Shown here: positions 23,307-35,056 of the stretch, one piece after another | How the letters are laid out: the number at the start of each line of letters is the position of its first letter | Numbering within the stretch: the stretch's first letter is position 1 | Source of the DNA: Elymus sibiricus | Taxonomy: Eukaryota; Streptophyta; Magnoliopsida; Poales; Poaceae | Direction: 5' to 3' | Length of the DNA stretch: 64,000 bases | Assembly (NCBI GenBank): GCA_039707655.1 | Contig: CM077664.1 | Coordinates: 199,944,195-200,008,194 of the forward strand | Position numbers and translations under genes: made by a program | Notes under the pieces: generated by a model | What the model was told of the DNA's origin: nothing | What the model saw: only the letters and a program-made list of their open reading frames with translations | Databases searched by the model: none

Positions 23307-24294
23307 TGCCTTGGTGCCTGCAGACCAAATAGGGAAGTGTAGCACTTTTGCGGAAGTATCTCAATGAGTAATCGTCCCAACAAAGAGCAGAGGAGAGTAT
23401 TTATGGAGGCGTTTCTGTCACACACAAGGTGTCACAGTTCTTGTGTGAAGTACTGCTTGAGCTTCTGCAAATACTATTACTGTCCTGGGTAAACGATAAA
23501 ACAAATATGCTAACATAAAGAGGGTTTTAAAGGTGTCTACTAGGTAACTATTGAAAGCAAATAACAAGAACGGAAATATAATTGGTGTTACTTGCAATGA
23601 AGAGATTAGGTGTGGAGAGATTTCAGTTCATGGTAAAAATATATGAATTGTGCCAGTGCGGCGGTAATACCAGTTACCTTGTATTGTACTCATAGTATTA
23701 GATATAAACTTTCTGTAGGTTGTTCTCCCTAGGGTAATGAAACTCCTCCACTAGGGGTTACATTTCATTCTATGGTCCTGCTTCTCCGTTGCCACAGAGT
23801 GGTCATTTCCACAATTAAGGTCATAAGACCGGAACCAAGCATTAAGTTCAATGGATCACCGTTATCTCATATTGTCTTCGGTTCTCATAGATATCTCCAC
23901 CTGTCACATCAAAGGTCACAGAGTTCCTAAACAATACGTGTTACCTGGGTAGGTCTTGAGATCATGTTGCCTGGGCCCATAAATGGGACAACACGGGTAG
24001 CGTTCACCACAGTATAACAACATACTAAATAGATCATATTACTATGAATTCAAATGACGACACATAGGATAGGCACATATCAATCTTACCACTTACCTAC
24101 ATCTCCCACACCTAGGGGAATTACTCACGCATCATAAGAGGGGAATCAATCACGTCAATGAGAAAAACCATGAAAACCATATCGATAATATTGAGGGGAT
24201 CCACAATGAGATGAAATGGTGCCCAAATAGTATTGATCTCAGATGAGATGGAGTTGAGATTACAAGTTCCAATCCCTCTTACAATAGTGAAGGA

Positions 24295-24331
<37 letters not shown>

Positions 24332-24545
24332 ATGAAAGGACGAAAAACTACGATGATCCTCGTGAGTTCTTCAGATCCTCTCTTGTTCTCTTCTGGATGG
24401 TATGGCGGCTAGGGTTCTTCTCTCCCTGTGGTCCCTTCACGAAAGTTGCTTGTATAGATGAGGAGAAGCTGTGGGCACTCCAAATGACTGCTCAAACGAG
24501 CGCGTGCGGTCGTTTGGAACGCCGTCTTTCACTCTGACGCGCCTG
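23307..24545 (-). repeat. Element A 5' LTR
   Basis: On the plus strand it starts TGCCTTGGTGCC next to the PBS. Positions 23528-24361 match the left LTR piece. Beyond 24361 the left copy has no counterpart. The hairpin unit at 24479-24518 and a TATA-like sequence (minus strand CTATACAA near 24450-24457) lie here. The outer end is placed at about 24545 only because the sequence type changes there. Confidence 0.7.
24295..24333. repeat. (GAT)n microsatellite in the element A LTR
   Basis: GATGATGATG repeats run for about 39 bp. The matching site in the other LTR (12628-12648) is only about half as long, so the tract expanded or shrank after insertion. Confidence 0.85.
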
Positions 24546-25658
24546 TTGACAATGCTCTCTTCAAGAAAGTTTCTCCAATTGACTTAATTTGTAGCAATCT
24601 CCTTCGGTTTCCTTCCATATATGATATTTCCTACCATCCAAAGGACAAAGTAGATTTTCTTCTCTTTTGTTGGATTAGCATTAGAAATATTCGAAGAATA
24701 ACAAAACTCCAATGAAACCAAATGGAAATCACTATGGAAAACATCGCATATTCTCGAGCCATCATTTTACCGAACCTACAGGGTCACAAGCTTAAGGTAA
24801 TCACGATCTTCTGAGTGTTAGTAGCACAGGAGTAATGAGAAAATATTAATGAAATAGTTTCATTAATATTCGAAATAGTTTCGAGAGGAACCAGAAGCGT
24901 TTCGGGGTCACCGGAAGGGTTTCGGGGTTTATCGGGTAATAACGATAAATTATATATTGGTGAAATAGTTTTCGGTGATGTTAAATTAATATTAAAAGGC
25001 TTTAAATATGTTTAGGAGACTTTTTATTTATTTAAATATCAACGGGCCTTAAAAGGCCAAGTGGTGGAAAGCTACTTGGGCCCAATAGGAGGTGGGGCCC
25101 CCTTCCCGCTTGGGGAAGGAAGGGGGAGGCCGAATTCGAGGGGGAAACCCCCTCCTCTTGGCCGGCCAAGGGGGGTAAACCTTCCCCCCTTGTGTGGCGC
25201 CTCCTCCCCTCCCTCCAACCTATACTAGAGGTTTTGGTGCTTTTGAACACACAAGTTTCGGAGCCTCCTCTAGTTCTCTAGTTCTAGTTCTAATTGATCC
25301 TAGTTGATCTAATTAGAGCTAGACCTAGATCCCCTAATCCTCACAATTAAAAGCCCAGTGTGGTTCTAATATCCTCCCTCTAATTCTTCGGCGACGATTA
25401 GCTCTGTACGGTGAAGCACTGTCGGATCGTGAAGACCGTACGCTTGCAATCTGTGGAGAGGCTGTGCTTTCAGTCTTACGTTCGAGAGATCGTTCATCAA
25501 TAGTTCAAGGGACTCCAAGTATGATCTACAATGACTTGTCTTCTTCCGCTGCAACTCGGAGTTGGTAACGATCCGATCCAAACCGTTATTGTGTCTTCAT
25601 AGTGTTCCTGGTTGATCCTAGGGCAATTTTTTTTTGTTTTCTACTATGTTTCCCAACA
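24546..25658 (+). mobile_element. Copia-type LTR fragment, plus orientation
   Basis: It ends CTACTATGTTTCCCAACA at 25658, a Copia LTR terminus. The interior has the TTTCGGGGTCACCGGAAGGG and GGGCCTTAAAAGGCC blocks common in Triticeae Copia LTRs. A TGTTG at 24544 would be a possible start, but the 5 bases before it (GCGCC) do not match those after the end (CTCCG). The left side is therefore taken as truncated or rearranged at the junction with element A. Confidence 0.6.
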
Positions 25659-26469
25659 CTCCGTTGTCTCATTCCCGTCATCCATGCCAGCAAGGAGGGG
25701 TGGGGAGGGGCCAGGTGGTTTGGGCAGACAAGAGAAAGTGTGTGCTAGAGAGGGGTCTGCAAGAAGATATGTGTTGAAGGTTGGTTAGTTACTTTGTAGA
25801 GGAGATTTCACAACCGCTCATGGCAGTTCTTGAAACATGTTGTTATAGCCCAAGAGCAACACTTTCCTTAGATATTGTTTGTGCAACATCTCATATCATA
25901 AGCACAATATTATATTAATATAATTAATTAGTTTTAAAAATTAATTTTGTCACTTTGTTAAATAGTGAATAAGTAGGCGCTTCTCCCTTTTGGTGTTCTA
26001 GCCCAAGACTCGCCTCCACACCTTGCACCTGGCCTTCAAGTAATATTTGGAAGATGCCCAAATTATTCCATAAGTTTAGCCTTCTTATAACTCCTAGCCC
26101 TAGTTCAAACCACCTCTTTTCCTTTTCTTCTCTTTATTCCAAATCATTTTCCAAAACTTTCCCAAAACCCTTTGGAAATTTCCGTGGGGCTTTGGAATAA
26201 TTCAAAGAGGCCACATAAAAATTGTCATGCCATTTCTAAATTATTTGGCCTTCCAAATAATTTTTTAACCTACTATTTCTTTTTTATTTTAAAGGAAAAT
26301 GGAAAAGGTCCATTGTTAGTGCAACAAACCACCAGGCCAGCCGATCTCCTTTTACTTCTTTCTCCCCATCCCATCCCATCCTAGCTTTGTCGATGTCCCC
26401 TGTCCAACCATAATCCAGAGCTCCACCCAGACACAGTTGTCGCCCCTACATCCTACTTCTACCCGCCAT
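25659..26469. other. No gene seen; AT-rich low-copy or decayed TE sequence
   Basis: Only short frames occur. The section from about 26100 to 26330 has the C/T-rich then AT-rich texture of a decayed Gypsy LTR, but no ends can be set. The CACTA element begins at its right edge. Confidence 0.4.
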
Positions 26470-26627
26470 CACTACCAAAAAATACTTTCGTGATGATACA
26501 TCTTTATCAGAGTAGGTCATGTTTTCTGTCATGCATGTACATCCGTGACAATTTTATGACAGAATCAAGATAGTCATACCTGTGCTGTCGTAGAAGTGTT
26601 CCATGACAATACTGAAATTATCATCAC

Positions 26628-26643
26628 GGAAGTGTCCACTTCC
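26628..26643. promoter_or_regulatory. Subterminal palindrome, possible transposase-binding site
   Basis: GGAAGTG-TC-CACTTCC is a perfect 7-bp inverted repeat. The half-site GGAAGTG recurs at about 26665, and CATGAC/TCATGG motifs surround it. Another palindrome, GATAAC-CC-GTTATC, is at 26750-26763. Confidence 0.5.
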
Positions 26644-27410
26644 ATGACGATAAATGTCACGTCATGGAAGTGTTTTCGTCAAGGGTAACTAACACGTGGC
26701 ATCCACCGTAACGGGTCGCCGTTAAGTTATCGGGTGTGGATTTGGATCCGATAACCCGTTATCAGCCCGGACCAATGGTGATTTCCACGTGTAATATTCG
26801 CATTCGCCAACGAAACCACATGTCAGGTCGGCGTTGCGACAGATGTCGTCCATTCATTGGACGAGAGACGCCTATGATACGCCGACACATGGCACGGCCC
26901 AACAGTGGCCCATTTAGGTTAAAAAGGCCGGCCCATTTGACTTAATCAAAAGTTAGCAGGCCGGCCCATGGAAAGCCTGTTAATGGCCTGTGGTGATTCT
27001 GGCCCATCATGAACAGTAAACTGCTTTGAGCCCATTTAAGGGCCCATGATTCAGTTGGGCCGTTTCCATCCGGTGTTCTCTTTCGGCCTTCTAAGGGCCC
27101 ATAAATTCTTGGGCTCATTTCCGGCCCTCGATTACTTATGGTCCGTTACTGGCCTGTTATGCTAAGGGGCCAAATTCATCCCGTGGTTACAATCGGCCCA
27201 TTTGTGGTTTGTTAACCCAATGGGCCATTTTCAGCCCGTCATGTTTTTCGGCCCATTAACAACCCGTTATACCTGTCGATAGAATTAAGCCTGTGATGAC
27301 TTTCGGCCTGTTAACGGCCCGTTATGCTACGGGCCCTTAAACCGACCATTCCCAAATTGGCCCTTTTACGGCCCATATTGTGGTCCGGTTTTAGCCCACG
27401 AACAGTACGG

Positions 27411-27518
27411 CCCATGGATCATACGGCGCGTAGGAGGCCCATGGATCCTACGGCCCGTAGGAGGCCCATGAATCCTAAAGCCCGTAGGAGGCCCATGGAT
27501 CCTATGGCCCGTATTTGG
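27411..27518. repeat. 27-bp tandem repeat, four units
   Basis: The units start at 27411, 27438, 27465 and 27492. Each begins CCCATGRATC and most end CCCGTAGGAGG. They lie in the CACTA subterminal region. The repeated RRRPMDPTA-like peptides in open frames here are a result of the 27-bp period (9 codons). Confidence 0.9.
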
Positions 27519-28234
27519 CCCATGGTTTTTGCGGCCACTAGCAAACCGAGGAAAAAGAACTGTAGTGACTACAAGCAATAAACATGACTATAAGTAAATA
27601 AATTAGCAAGCAACTAATGCTAGGCTATTACGGCAATTACATACATTACATCCACTCGGCATCAAAGTTCGCCACCAGTGCAAATAAAGGGAACAACAAA
27701 GCAGCATATAACAAACACCGGGCGACAAAGTTGGCCACCAGTGCAAATAAATGCGGCAGCAAAACAAGTCTAGAAATGAAACCACTTCAGAAAAGCTCAA
27801 GAAACGATATCCTGGGCACCCACCATGCTGGCAAGAAACTTAGCAAGATTATTAGCTTTCTCTTGTTTGGCGCTAAACTCCTCCAACTCTTGTTGTTGCA
27901 CCAGAAAGTGTGCGTCTGAATTCTGCAGGGACTTCCTCAGTCCCTCGGCTTCGTGTCGCAGCACAGCTGATCGTTGTCTTTCAACTTGTAGTTGAGACTC
28001 AAGAAGCCGAACTGATTCGGGCAGCGAGTTCAAAGAGCTTGTGCCAGCGGTAGTGGCCAGTAACTCGAACACTACATCAAGGCGGGACTTTGGGGTTGTC
28101 TCGCTGTCTTGAAGATAGTTTTTATCAGCTTTCTTGGAGACCAACAGGGTTGTCTCACTATCTTGAACCTTGTCTGCATTACTTCCTTTACCATTGCATA
28201 ATGGGGTACTCTTCTCCAATATTCCGCCGGCATT

Positions 28235-28742
28235 CTAAAAGAGGAACAAGCAGACACATCACAGGTTTAGCATGTAGTATATGAAACTCATTTTGGTAAA
28301 CCAGTTCAGTGGTAATGTTGATAGGATAACAGCATGAAACAAACATATATTTATGTACTATGGTCACTGTATTGTCTATATCATCCTAGTTTATGTTGCC
28401 AAATCAAGATAGAGACGCAGTTCAAATCATATATGTTTAAGACAAAGTGGCATAGACTGAATATAAGTGTGGGAAACTAACAACACTAACAACACTTGTA
28501 ATGTGCATGACATGAGAACATAACTGTTTATACAATTGAAACTGAAATCAACATAGAACAAGAAGTTACAACAGCAAACCAGTTAAAGAAACAGGTTTAA
28601 AACATACCTGTTGTGCCATTGAAGTTTCAATTGGATCCTTCAAATTTGAAATTAGTTGGTATGAGTAAATACAGTGATGCAAGAGCAAAGGAGTTTGCAC
28701 GATAGCTACGGAATCTGACCTGAGAACAGTTGTTCTTCTGCT
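28235..28742. other. Intron-like stretch, no gene seen
   Basis: This is AT-rich sequence between two exons of the CACTA gene. It contains repeated ACAACACTAACAACAC-like text near 28480 and no sizeable frame. Confidence 0.4.
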
Positions 28743-29149
28743 TTAAGCGTTGAGTTGGGGTTCGCAGTGCTGGTCCTCGTGCTTTGGGCACTGCAGTTGC
28801 TTACTAACTGCTCGTGTTTGGGTGCTTTGTGGTGGAGATGGTGTAATGTCAAGTGGAACTGGGTTACTATCTGCTGGGGTTGGGGTTAGATGGGGTGTAG
28901 CTGGTTCTCTGTCCAACTGGGTAGGAGTACAATCTGTGAGAGTCTGGGTTATGTGTGGTGGGGCTGGTTCTTGGGCAAGTACAACCATGGTTCTATCTGC
29001 ATCAACGGGTAGCACTGCCTTTTCTGAAGACCGTGTTTTTACTCCCTTAGATACTGCCATCACCCCCTCCAATTCAAATGGCTGATAAACAAGAAAAGTA
29101 ATTGAATGTACAGACATTGTATGATAGACAGTTGCAATGGATAGTGGGG

Positions 29150-29660
29150 AATAAAAGAGGGCATGAAATAATTCACATATATGTTGTCTAACCAAACAGG
29201 ATAGCATGACACGATTTCACATATATGATGGCTAACTAAACAGGATATCATGACACAATTTCACATATATGATGGCTAACTAAACAAGATAGAATGACAT
29301 AATTCAAATATGAGGTTTTTATTAAATAGGTTGGCATGCCATAATTCACATACATGTTGTCTATGGAAACATGATGGCATGATATAATTAACGGATAGAA
29401 TGAAATAATTCAAAATATGATGACTATGTAAACAGGATGAGATGATATAACTACATGATGTCTTTATTAAATAGGTTGGCATGCCATAATTCACATACAT
29501 GTTGTCTATGTAAACATGATGGCATGATATAATTCACATATATGATTTATATACTAAGCAAGTAAGCAGATGGCAATCGCATATATGATGTCTAAACTAA
29601 GCAGATGGTATTCAATATTGTGTATATGATGTCTAAACTAAGCAATGCAAGACAACATAT
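29150..29660. repeat. Intronic minisatellite (TAATTCACATATATGATG type)
   Basis: Degenerate units of about 35-60 bp share AATTCACATATATGATG and CTAAACAGGATGGCATG. They alternate across the intron. The same family recurs at 29930-30060 and 30370-30560 in the next two introns, so it was duplicated along with the exon. Confidence 0.8.
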
Positions 29661-29681
29661 GCATGATACGAGTAATATAAC

Positions 29682-30580
29682 CCTGCCAAGTTTGAGCATA
29701 CACCTCAGGGGGAAAATAGGACTCGTCATCTGTCTCTAAATCCTCCTCTGAGGAGCTATCTGTAACCAGCAAGATATCTGTTTCAGCAGATAGCATTGTC
29801 TGCTCTGAAGACCTTGTTTTCACTCCAGATTTTTCCATCACCGATTCAAATGGCTGATGCACAGGAAGAGTAGTTGAATAAACAAACATTGTCGACAAAT
29901 GGAATACGTAATACAAAAAAAGGATGGCATGATATAATTCACACATATGATGCCTGGCTAAACAGCATGGCATTGCATAATTCACATATATAATGCCTTG
30001 CAACAAGATGGCATTGCATAATTCACATATATGGTAATTAGACACTAAACAGGTGGCATTCACACAAAGCATGTCTAAACTAAGCAAATGACATAGCAAT
30101 GCAAGACACCATATGCATGATATGAGCAATATAACCCTGCCAAGTTAGAGCATACACCTTGGGGGGGAATACGACTGGTCATCTATCTCTGAATCCTCCT
30201 CTGAGGAGCTATCTGTAACCAGCAAGATATGCGCTTCGTCAGATAGCACTGTCTGCTCTGAAGACCTTATTTTCACTCTGGATTTTTCCATCACCGTGTC
30301 AAATGGCTGATGCACAGGAAGAGTACTTGAATGTACTAACATTGTTGACAAATGTAATACGTAATGGAAAAAAAGGATGGCATGATATAATTCACATATA
30401 TGATGACTGGCTAAAAATGATGGAATTGCAAAATTCCCATATATGATGCCTGGCTAAACAAGATGGCATTGCATAATTCACATATATGATATAGAAACTA
30501 AACAGATGGCATTCACACAAAACATGTCTAAACTAAGCAGATGACATATATGATGTATAAAGTAAGCAATGCAAGGTGCC
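29682..30580. repeat. Tandemly duplicated exon-intron cassette (about 455 bp)
   Basis: Blocks 29682-30135 and 30136-30580 align along their length. Each has an exon of 171-172 bp and then a minisatellite-bearing intron. A third, more diverged exon copy follows at about 30600-30780. Confidence 0.8.
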
Positions 30581-30792
30581 ATATGCATGATATGACCAAC
30601 ATCAGCATGCCAAGTGAGAGCAAAGACCTCAGGGGGTAAATAGGAGTGGTCTGCTTCCTCTGAATCCCCCTCTAAACAGTTATCTTCCTCTTGATTACAA
30701 TCTGGTATGGGGGAGGAGGGATGCCATTGCGGCCACCATGGAGCGATGTCTGCATGACATTATATTGCCACGCAAGGCTCTTCTCTTTTGCT

Positions 30793-31200
30793 CTACATGT
30801 TCAGTACCATTGTGTACAATAACTGACATGCATAGGAATAAAACATAGTGAGATTATGTAAGGAATGCATGCAGAAATCCAGAGTGATGGTAGCAACCAG
30901 TGGATAGACCCAAACCAATGATAGCAGGCAGATAATAGCTTCAGTTAAAAATATAGGTAATGGCTCCTTTACAGTTTGTTTCCCACCCAACATGAAACAC
31001 ATAGTAGACACCCGAGATTAAGCAGATAGTAGACAGAGATACTATTCATTGCTGCCCCGATATGTACCCCACAACCATTTAAAAACTCAAGTTTGATTAT
31101 TAGTTTGGACCTGACTCGGAGTCTAAGAGGTGAACAAGACGATAAAGTAGCAGGTAATATTAAGCGATGCATAACGTAAGCATACACGAAAGAGTGCAAC
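30793..31200. other. Intron-like stretch, no gene seen
   Basis: AT-rich sequence between exon copies of the CACTA gene. A 72-codon minus-strand frame has no recognisable similarity. Confidence 0.4.
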
Positions 31201-31400
31201 CTCTCTTGCGGACCCGTGTAGTCCTCAAGGTCATCTGCTTAGTTGATGATGGTAATGCAGTGGTGGTGACTGCTGGCGGCGGGGAAGATGATCTGAGGCG
31301 GCGAAAGACGGTCTGGAGGGGGGATCTCTGCTGCGGTGGACGCTTCCGTCGTTAGAGCAGCTCAGCTGGAGCGGATGATGGCGCGGCAGGAGCGGGACAA

Positions 31401-32053
31401 ACCACACAAAGTTTTCTTTGACACCTATCTGTATCAGAAGTAATTCTGTAAAGGCTCATTTGAATTGGAGGATTCTAACAACACAGGGATAGGAAACACA
31501 GGAATATGATAGGAATGCAAGTGCAAAACAAAGCATTTGCTAACACATGATTTCTGTCAATCTGGGTGTTTGGTTCACAGGAATTGGAAGATCACAGAAA
31601 TGCAAAGAAGCATGGTCATATTAAAGTCAAACCACATGAAAATGTAAAGTTATAATGCAATTATGCTACTATCACTTAGTCTTGCTCTTCATGAATACGA
31701 ATTTGAAAAGGAGGGCCAAGTGGATATTAAAATTCTTATGGTTTTTCTTTGAAAGAGACACTAAAGGAAAAAATCCTACACTCCAAAAATGTTTTTGTAC
31801 TACTTCTACTACTTTGGACCCATCCCAGTGCCCTACTAGCTCAAATCCCAGGCCCATCTACACATACACAGCTACAACACGCAGAAATAAATAATTATGG
31901 CTTTCGAGAGAGTCCATCACGGATAGCTAACTTGCCTCGTACCTCACTGCTTGTCATATAGGAGAAACTATTTGTATTTCTCATTACTACATGTGCTCAG
32001 TGGACAATATATATTACATGTAGAGTGAAAAAGCGATGCAACAAGTGTACAAC
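31401..32053. other. No gene seen; possible small inserted repeat
   Basis: The block around 31420-31800 (GGGTGTTTGGTTCACAGGAA, ...GGAAAAAATCCTACAC) has the texture of a small non-autonomous DNA element, but no matching inverted termini were identified. A 79-codon plus-strand frame is unsupported. Confidence 0.3.
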
Positions 32054-32344
32054 CTCTTTGCCGAAGCCATGTCGATCTCAGCATCATTGGGTTGGTCGCT
32101 GAGGATGTTGCGGCTGATGTGGCTGCTGGAGGCGGGGAAGAAGATCTTAGGCATCTAGAGATGGAGCCGAGGGTACTGCTCCGCTGTGATGGACGGTTTT
32201 ATTGTTGGAGCAGCTCCGGTGAGGTGTATGACGGCGAGGCTGAAACAGGACAAGAGAGACAACGTTAACCTGAAGTTGGATTCTAATAGCATCTCCAATA
32301 GATGATGTAAAATACATCACCAAAAAGTGCTAGATGTAAAATAC

Positions 32345-32445
32345 ATCAGCCGCTCATCTCTGAACTTAACCGTCGAAACTGAATTTTAGTGTCAAAACTG
32401 AAATGTACTCTCGAGACTGAATTTTGCTGTCGAAACTGAACGCAG
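32345..32445. repeat. Tandem GTCGAAACTGAATTTT-type repeats
   Basis: Four consecutive degenerate units of about 22 bp, with the core GAAACTGAATTT. They lie between exon copies of the CACTA gene. Confidence 0.7.
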
Positions 32446-32559
32446 TAGTAGCAGAGAAGCAATGCACTAGTAATTTTGGCTGCTCGAGCACTAGTGGCAG
32501 AGAAGCAGTGATCTAAATCGGCAGCCGCTCCAACAGGGAACGTATTACCAGAGAGCAGC

Positions 32560-32770
32560 AGGGGCCGCTGGTCGTGCAGCAGTAGCAGCGCCCAGAGCAT
32601 CAGCGCGTGCGAGAGCCATAGCAGCAGCAGGAGCGCGAGCAAGTGCCGGAGCTGCTGCTCGTGTAGCAGCAGTGCGAGCAAGAGTAGAGCACCAGCGTGA
32701 GCAAGAGCAATAGCAGAGCAGCAGTGCGAGCGAGAGCCGGAGCAGCAGCAGCACGGCCAGCGATAGCCGG
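32560..32770. repeat. Degenerate AGC/GAGC-rich trinucleotide repeat
   Basis: AGCAGCAGTGCGAGCAAGAG-like units recur. They give long Leu/Ala/Ser-rich frames on both strands (for example 32346-32996) that are composition artefacts. Confidence 0.7.
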
Positions 32771-33492
32771 CGCAGTAGTAGCAGAAGCTCCTGCTGATGT
32801 GGACGTCGCCGCCGAGGGAGCAACGCCATGGCGGAGAGACGGTGTGGAGGAAGTGGCTGGTGACGCCGCCATCGATGGAGATGTGCCGTGGCGGCTCAGC
32901 ATCGAGCAGCGGCAACACCATGAGATCAAATAAAGGAGAAAATGTAGCGATTAGTGTAGAACCTCTTTGGTGGCGCCGACTAGGCCTCAGCTTCATCTGA
33001 GGAATCAGTGATAGTGATGCGGTTCCGGTGGTGCAGGTGAAGACGGCGCTGTGGGAATGGAGGTGGCGCGATAGACGACACGATGGGCAGCTCCTTGGAG
33101 GTGGAAGACGGGGTGGCTGAACCGGCGGGACGACGAGATCGACGATGGATCTTCATCCAGTGCGGCGGATGAGGGAGGTCGAGCTGTTGCGGCGGACGAT
33201 GTCGTTGGGGAAGAGGCTTCGGCTGGGCAGCAGTCGGGTGGCGGACGGAGGAGCATGGGGTTTCGCGGGTTTTCGCGGCCTCGGTGTACGAATGGGGGGG
33301 CGTAGTGGGTAGTAGGGGGGAACCATGGCTTAGGGACGCGCTTGTCCGAAATGTGGGGTAAGTTACGAAAGTACCCCTACCCGTTTGGACCATGGGACGT
33401 CGAGGTGGGATTTCGGCTGAGGGATAGAAGGGGGATTTCGCATGTCGGGGCGGCGCGACCGATTTCGGAGGAAGGGGGAGTTTTTGCGCGCG

Positions 33493-33617
33493 TTGAAATT
33501 TCGGGATAACAAGGCACGGGTTGAAGGGACGGGAGTTTCGTAGAACAAGAGACAAACAGATAGCTTGAAATTTCGGGATAACAAGGCGCAGCTTGAAATT
33601 TCAGGAGAACAAGCTTG
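33493..33617. repeat. GAAATTTCGGGATAACAAGG repeats
   Basis: Three copies start near 33494, 33565 and 33593, the third altered to GAAATTTCAGGAGAACAAG. A related but diverged stretch (ACAAGTTTACCGTGTACGG) recurs near 33900. Confidence 0.75.
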
Positions 33618-34252
33618 ACGTGTACAAAAAAACAAAAAACAATTCGCACCACACAAGAAAGAGTCATATCCCGGTGTGCGTGGTCTTCACCGGTTTCCCT
33701 TAATTAACCGTGCCATGTATGGTTTTTGGGTCTGGTTTCCCTTATTAACCGGACCAACTCTCTTCTTCTTAATGCACTGCGGGAGCTCCCTGCCCTCTGA
33801 CGAGGTTCCGTAAAAAAAGAGAGAGTCATGTTCTGTTTTACTATATGAATTACTACAAATGCCATTCAAAAACAACAATGAACAACTTAAAAATTCGGTA
33901 GAACAAGTTTACCGTGTACGGTACCAAATCAATTCGTACTTCCCTCAACAACAACAAAACAATTTGTACTGTCTACGATATGGACTAAAATTGAGTCCAT
34001 TTTCCGTATTTGAATGGGATTGTTGTCAAGTTAGTTATACCATCATCTAAATATCATCTTCACAACACACGACATGAATATAATAGTAAATTCCCATTTA
34101 AATATAAACTACATTTACCATATGATCTCGAATTCAAATATGTGTATCCATTTTATGTTGAATTCAAATCATAGTACATGTATGCTCTAGCTAGATGTTC
34201 GGAATCTAAAAGATGTTTGATATGTATAATGTGTTTAACACGCAACACACAA

Positions 34253-34277
34253 ACACACACACACACACACACACACA
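34253..34277. repeat. (AC)12 microsatellite
   Basis: This is an uninterrupted dinucleotide run flanked by imperfect ACACAA repeats. Confidence 0.95.
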
Positions 34278-35022
34278 ACATTTAGATGTTAGCTGCCAAA
34301 GCCACCCATTATCTCCAATTTGAATAGTTCTGTCCATGCATGGATGAAATGTGGTCAAATGATGCATACCAGCGGTATATCAAATTCAAATCAATTTGGC
34401 CTTGTTCGATGTGTATATGGTATGGCATGCTCGATTCAAAACCACACCACACATATCTCCATTATATCATGCATGCATGGGTTTCAAACATCATGATCTC
34501 TTATTCAAATACTTGAATTCACTTTTATATTGATTATGACCTCACCAAGTCTTTTACACACACACACAGTCGTCTTCTCTTTATAGTTGTACCACTAACT
34601 TTCTCTCGTGCATGCATGCACACACACTCCCACTCGGCATTATCCATCGCACACACACAATATATATCTTTCTTCAGGTCTGTATCCCACGATCTCTAAA
34701 GCTAGGTAGATCTCTCCATCGCCCTCTCTTTTCCACACACACAACGATCGATATACCCCTCTAGCTAGCAGGTCTGCCTACCACACACACATGTACACAC
34801 AGTCCCTTCCCCCTCTCACCATCCATCCCTCATGCCCCATCTACGAGGGACGTACACACACGCGCGCGAGCGCGCGCACTCTTGCCCCCTCATCTCTTAT
34901 TATCGATCTCGCACTCGTACAGTACCTCAGGACTCTCGCACCCACCCACACACACACAAACCTCCCCCTCTTCGTCACTTCGGGCCTTCTTTAATTATCT
35001 CTCACATGCATGCGCACTGATC

Positions 35023-35023
<1 letters not shown>

Positions 35024-35056
<33 letters not shown>
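35024..35056. repeat. (TA)n microsatellite
   Basis: A 33-bp TA run with one AAA interruption. Confidence 0.95.

Larger units (their letters stand above)
11872..24545 (-). mobile_element. Element A: non-autonomous Athila-like Gypsy element
   Basis: On the minus strand the parts are: 5' LTR (from 23307 rightward), PBS matching tRNA-Asp (23284-23301), gag, protease, a hairpin-rich region, an Athila-type ORF, a spacer, and the 3' LTR (11872-12676 visible). No reverse transcriptase, RNase H or integrase is present between protease and the last ORF, so the element could move only with help. The two LTR pieces align over 11872-12676 and 23528-24361. Three solo LTRs sit inside gag-protease. The left end is interrupted by the family-B insertion, so its outer target duplication cannot be seen. 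The right end near 24.5 kb is approximate. Confidence 0.8.
27797..33555 (-). pseudogene. Degenerate multi-exon CACTA-associated gene (ORF2-like) with duplicated exons
   Basis: The last exon (28234-27797) has a good acceptor (CTCTTTTAG|AAT) and encodes an acidic N-part and a coiled coil (about LLESQLQVERQRS onward), ending in a stop. Exon 29081-28743 (acceptor TTTATCAG|CC) is Pro/Thr-rich. Exons 30306-30136 and 29853-29682 are near duplicates encoding SSSEEDSEIDD and PPEVYAxTWQ, each with acceptor GTGCATCAG|CC and donor CAGG|GTTAT. A third, diverged copy lies near 30780-30600. A second exon type ends AGAG|GTTNYAC at 32963, 32054 and 31201. The first-exon candidate (33555-33005) ends near DSSDEAEA. 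Start and full splicing are uncertain and several copies carry stops. The protein's function is unknown; in active CACTA elements the second gene encodes a DNA-binding helper. Confidence 0.5.
26470..33620 (-). mobile_element. CACTA-like DNA transposon, left end present, right end not found
   Basis: The terminus CACTACCAAAAAATAC at 26470 is preceded by CAT, which would be the 3-bp target duplication. Short palindromes and repeated GGCCCAT/GGCCCGT motifs fill the next kilobase, as in CACTA subterminal regions where transposase binds. A degenerate multi-exon minus-strand gene follows (27797-33555). No transposase (Tnp2-type) sequence and no inverted TTTTTGGTAGTG end were found, so the element is either truncated or its right end has been lost. 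The right coordinate is approximate. Confidence 0.65.

Noticed and set aside
24544..25658. Complete solo Copia LTR starting TGTTG at 24544
   Set aside because: The flanking 5-mers GCGCC and CTCCG do not match, and the internal order seems truncated, so only a fragment is called.
27324..27581. 85-codon frame with repeated RRRPMDPTA peptide
   Set aside because: The peptide repeat is a direct result of the 27-bp DNA repeat; the opposite strand is equally repetitive.
31420..31810. Small DNA-element-like block
   Set aside because: The texture suggests a MITE, but no matching inverted termini or TSD could be found by eye.
32346..32996. 216-codon minus-strand Leu/Ala/Ser-rich frame
   Set aside because: It is generated by the AGC/GAGC trinucleotide repeat; frames in other registers are equally long.
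33720..33815. Possible 3' tail of a LINE (A-run after CTCTTCTTCTTAATGC)
   Set aside because: Short A-run, no RT or endonuclease sequence upstream, no target duplication identified.
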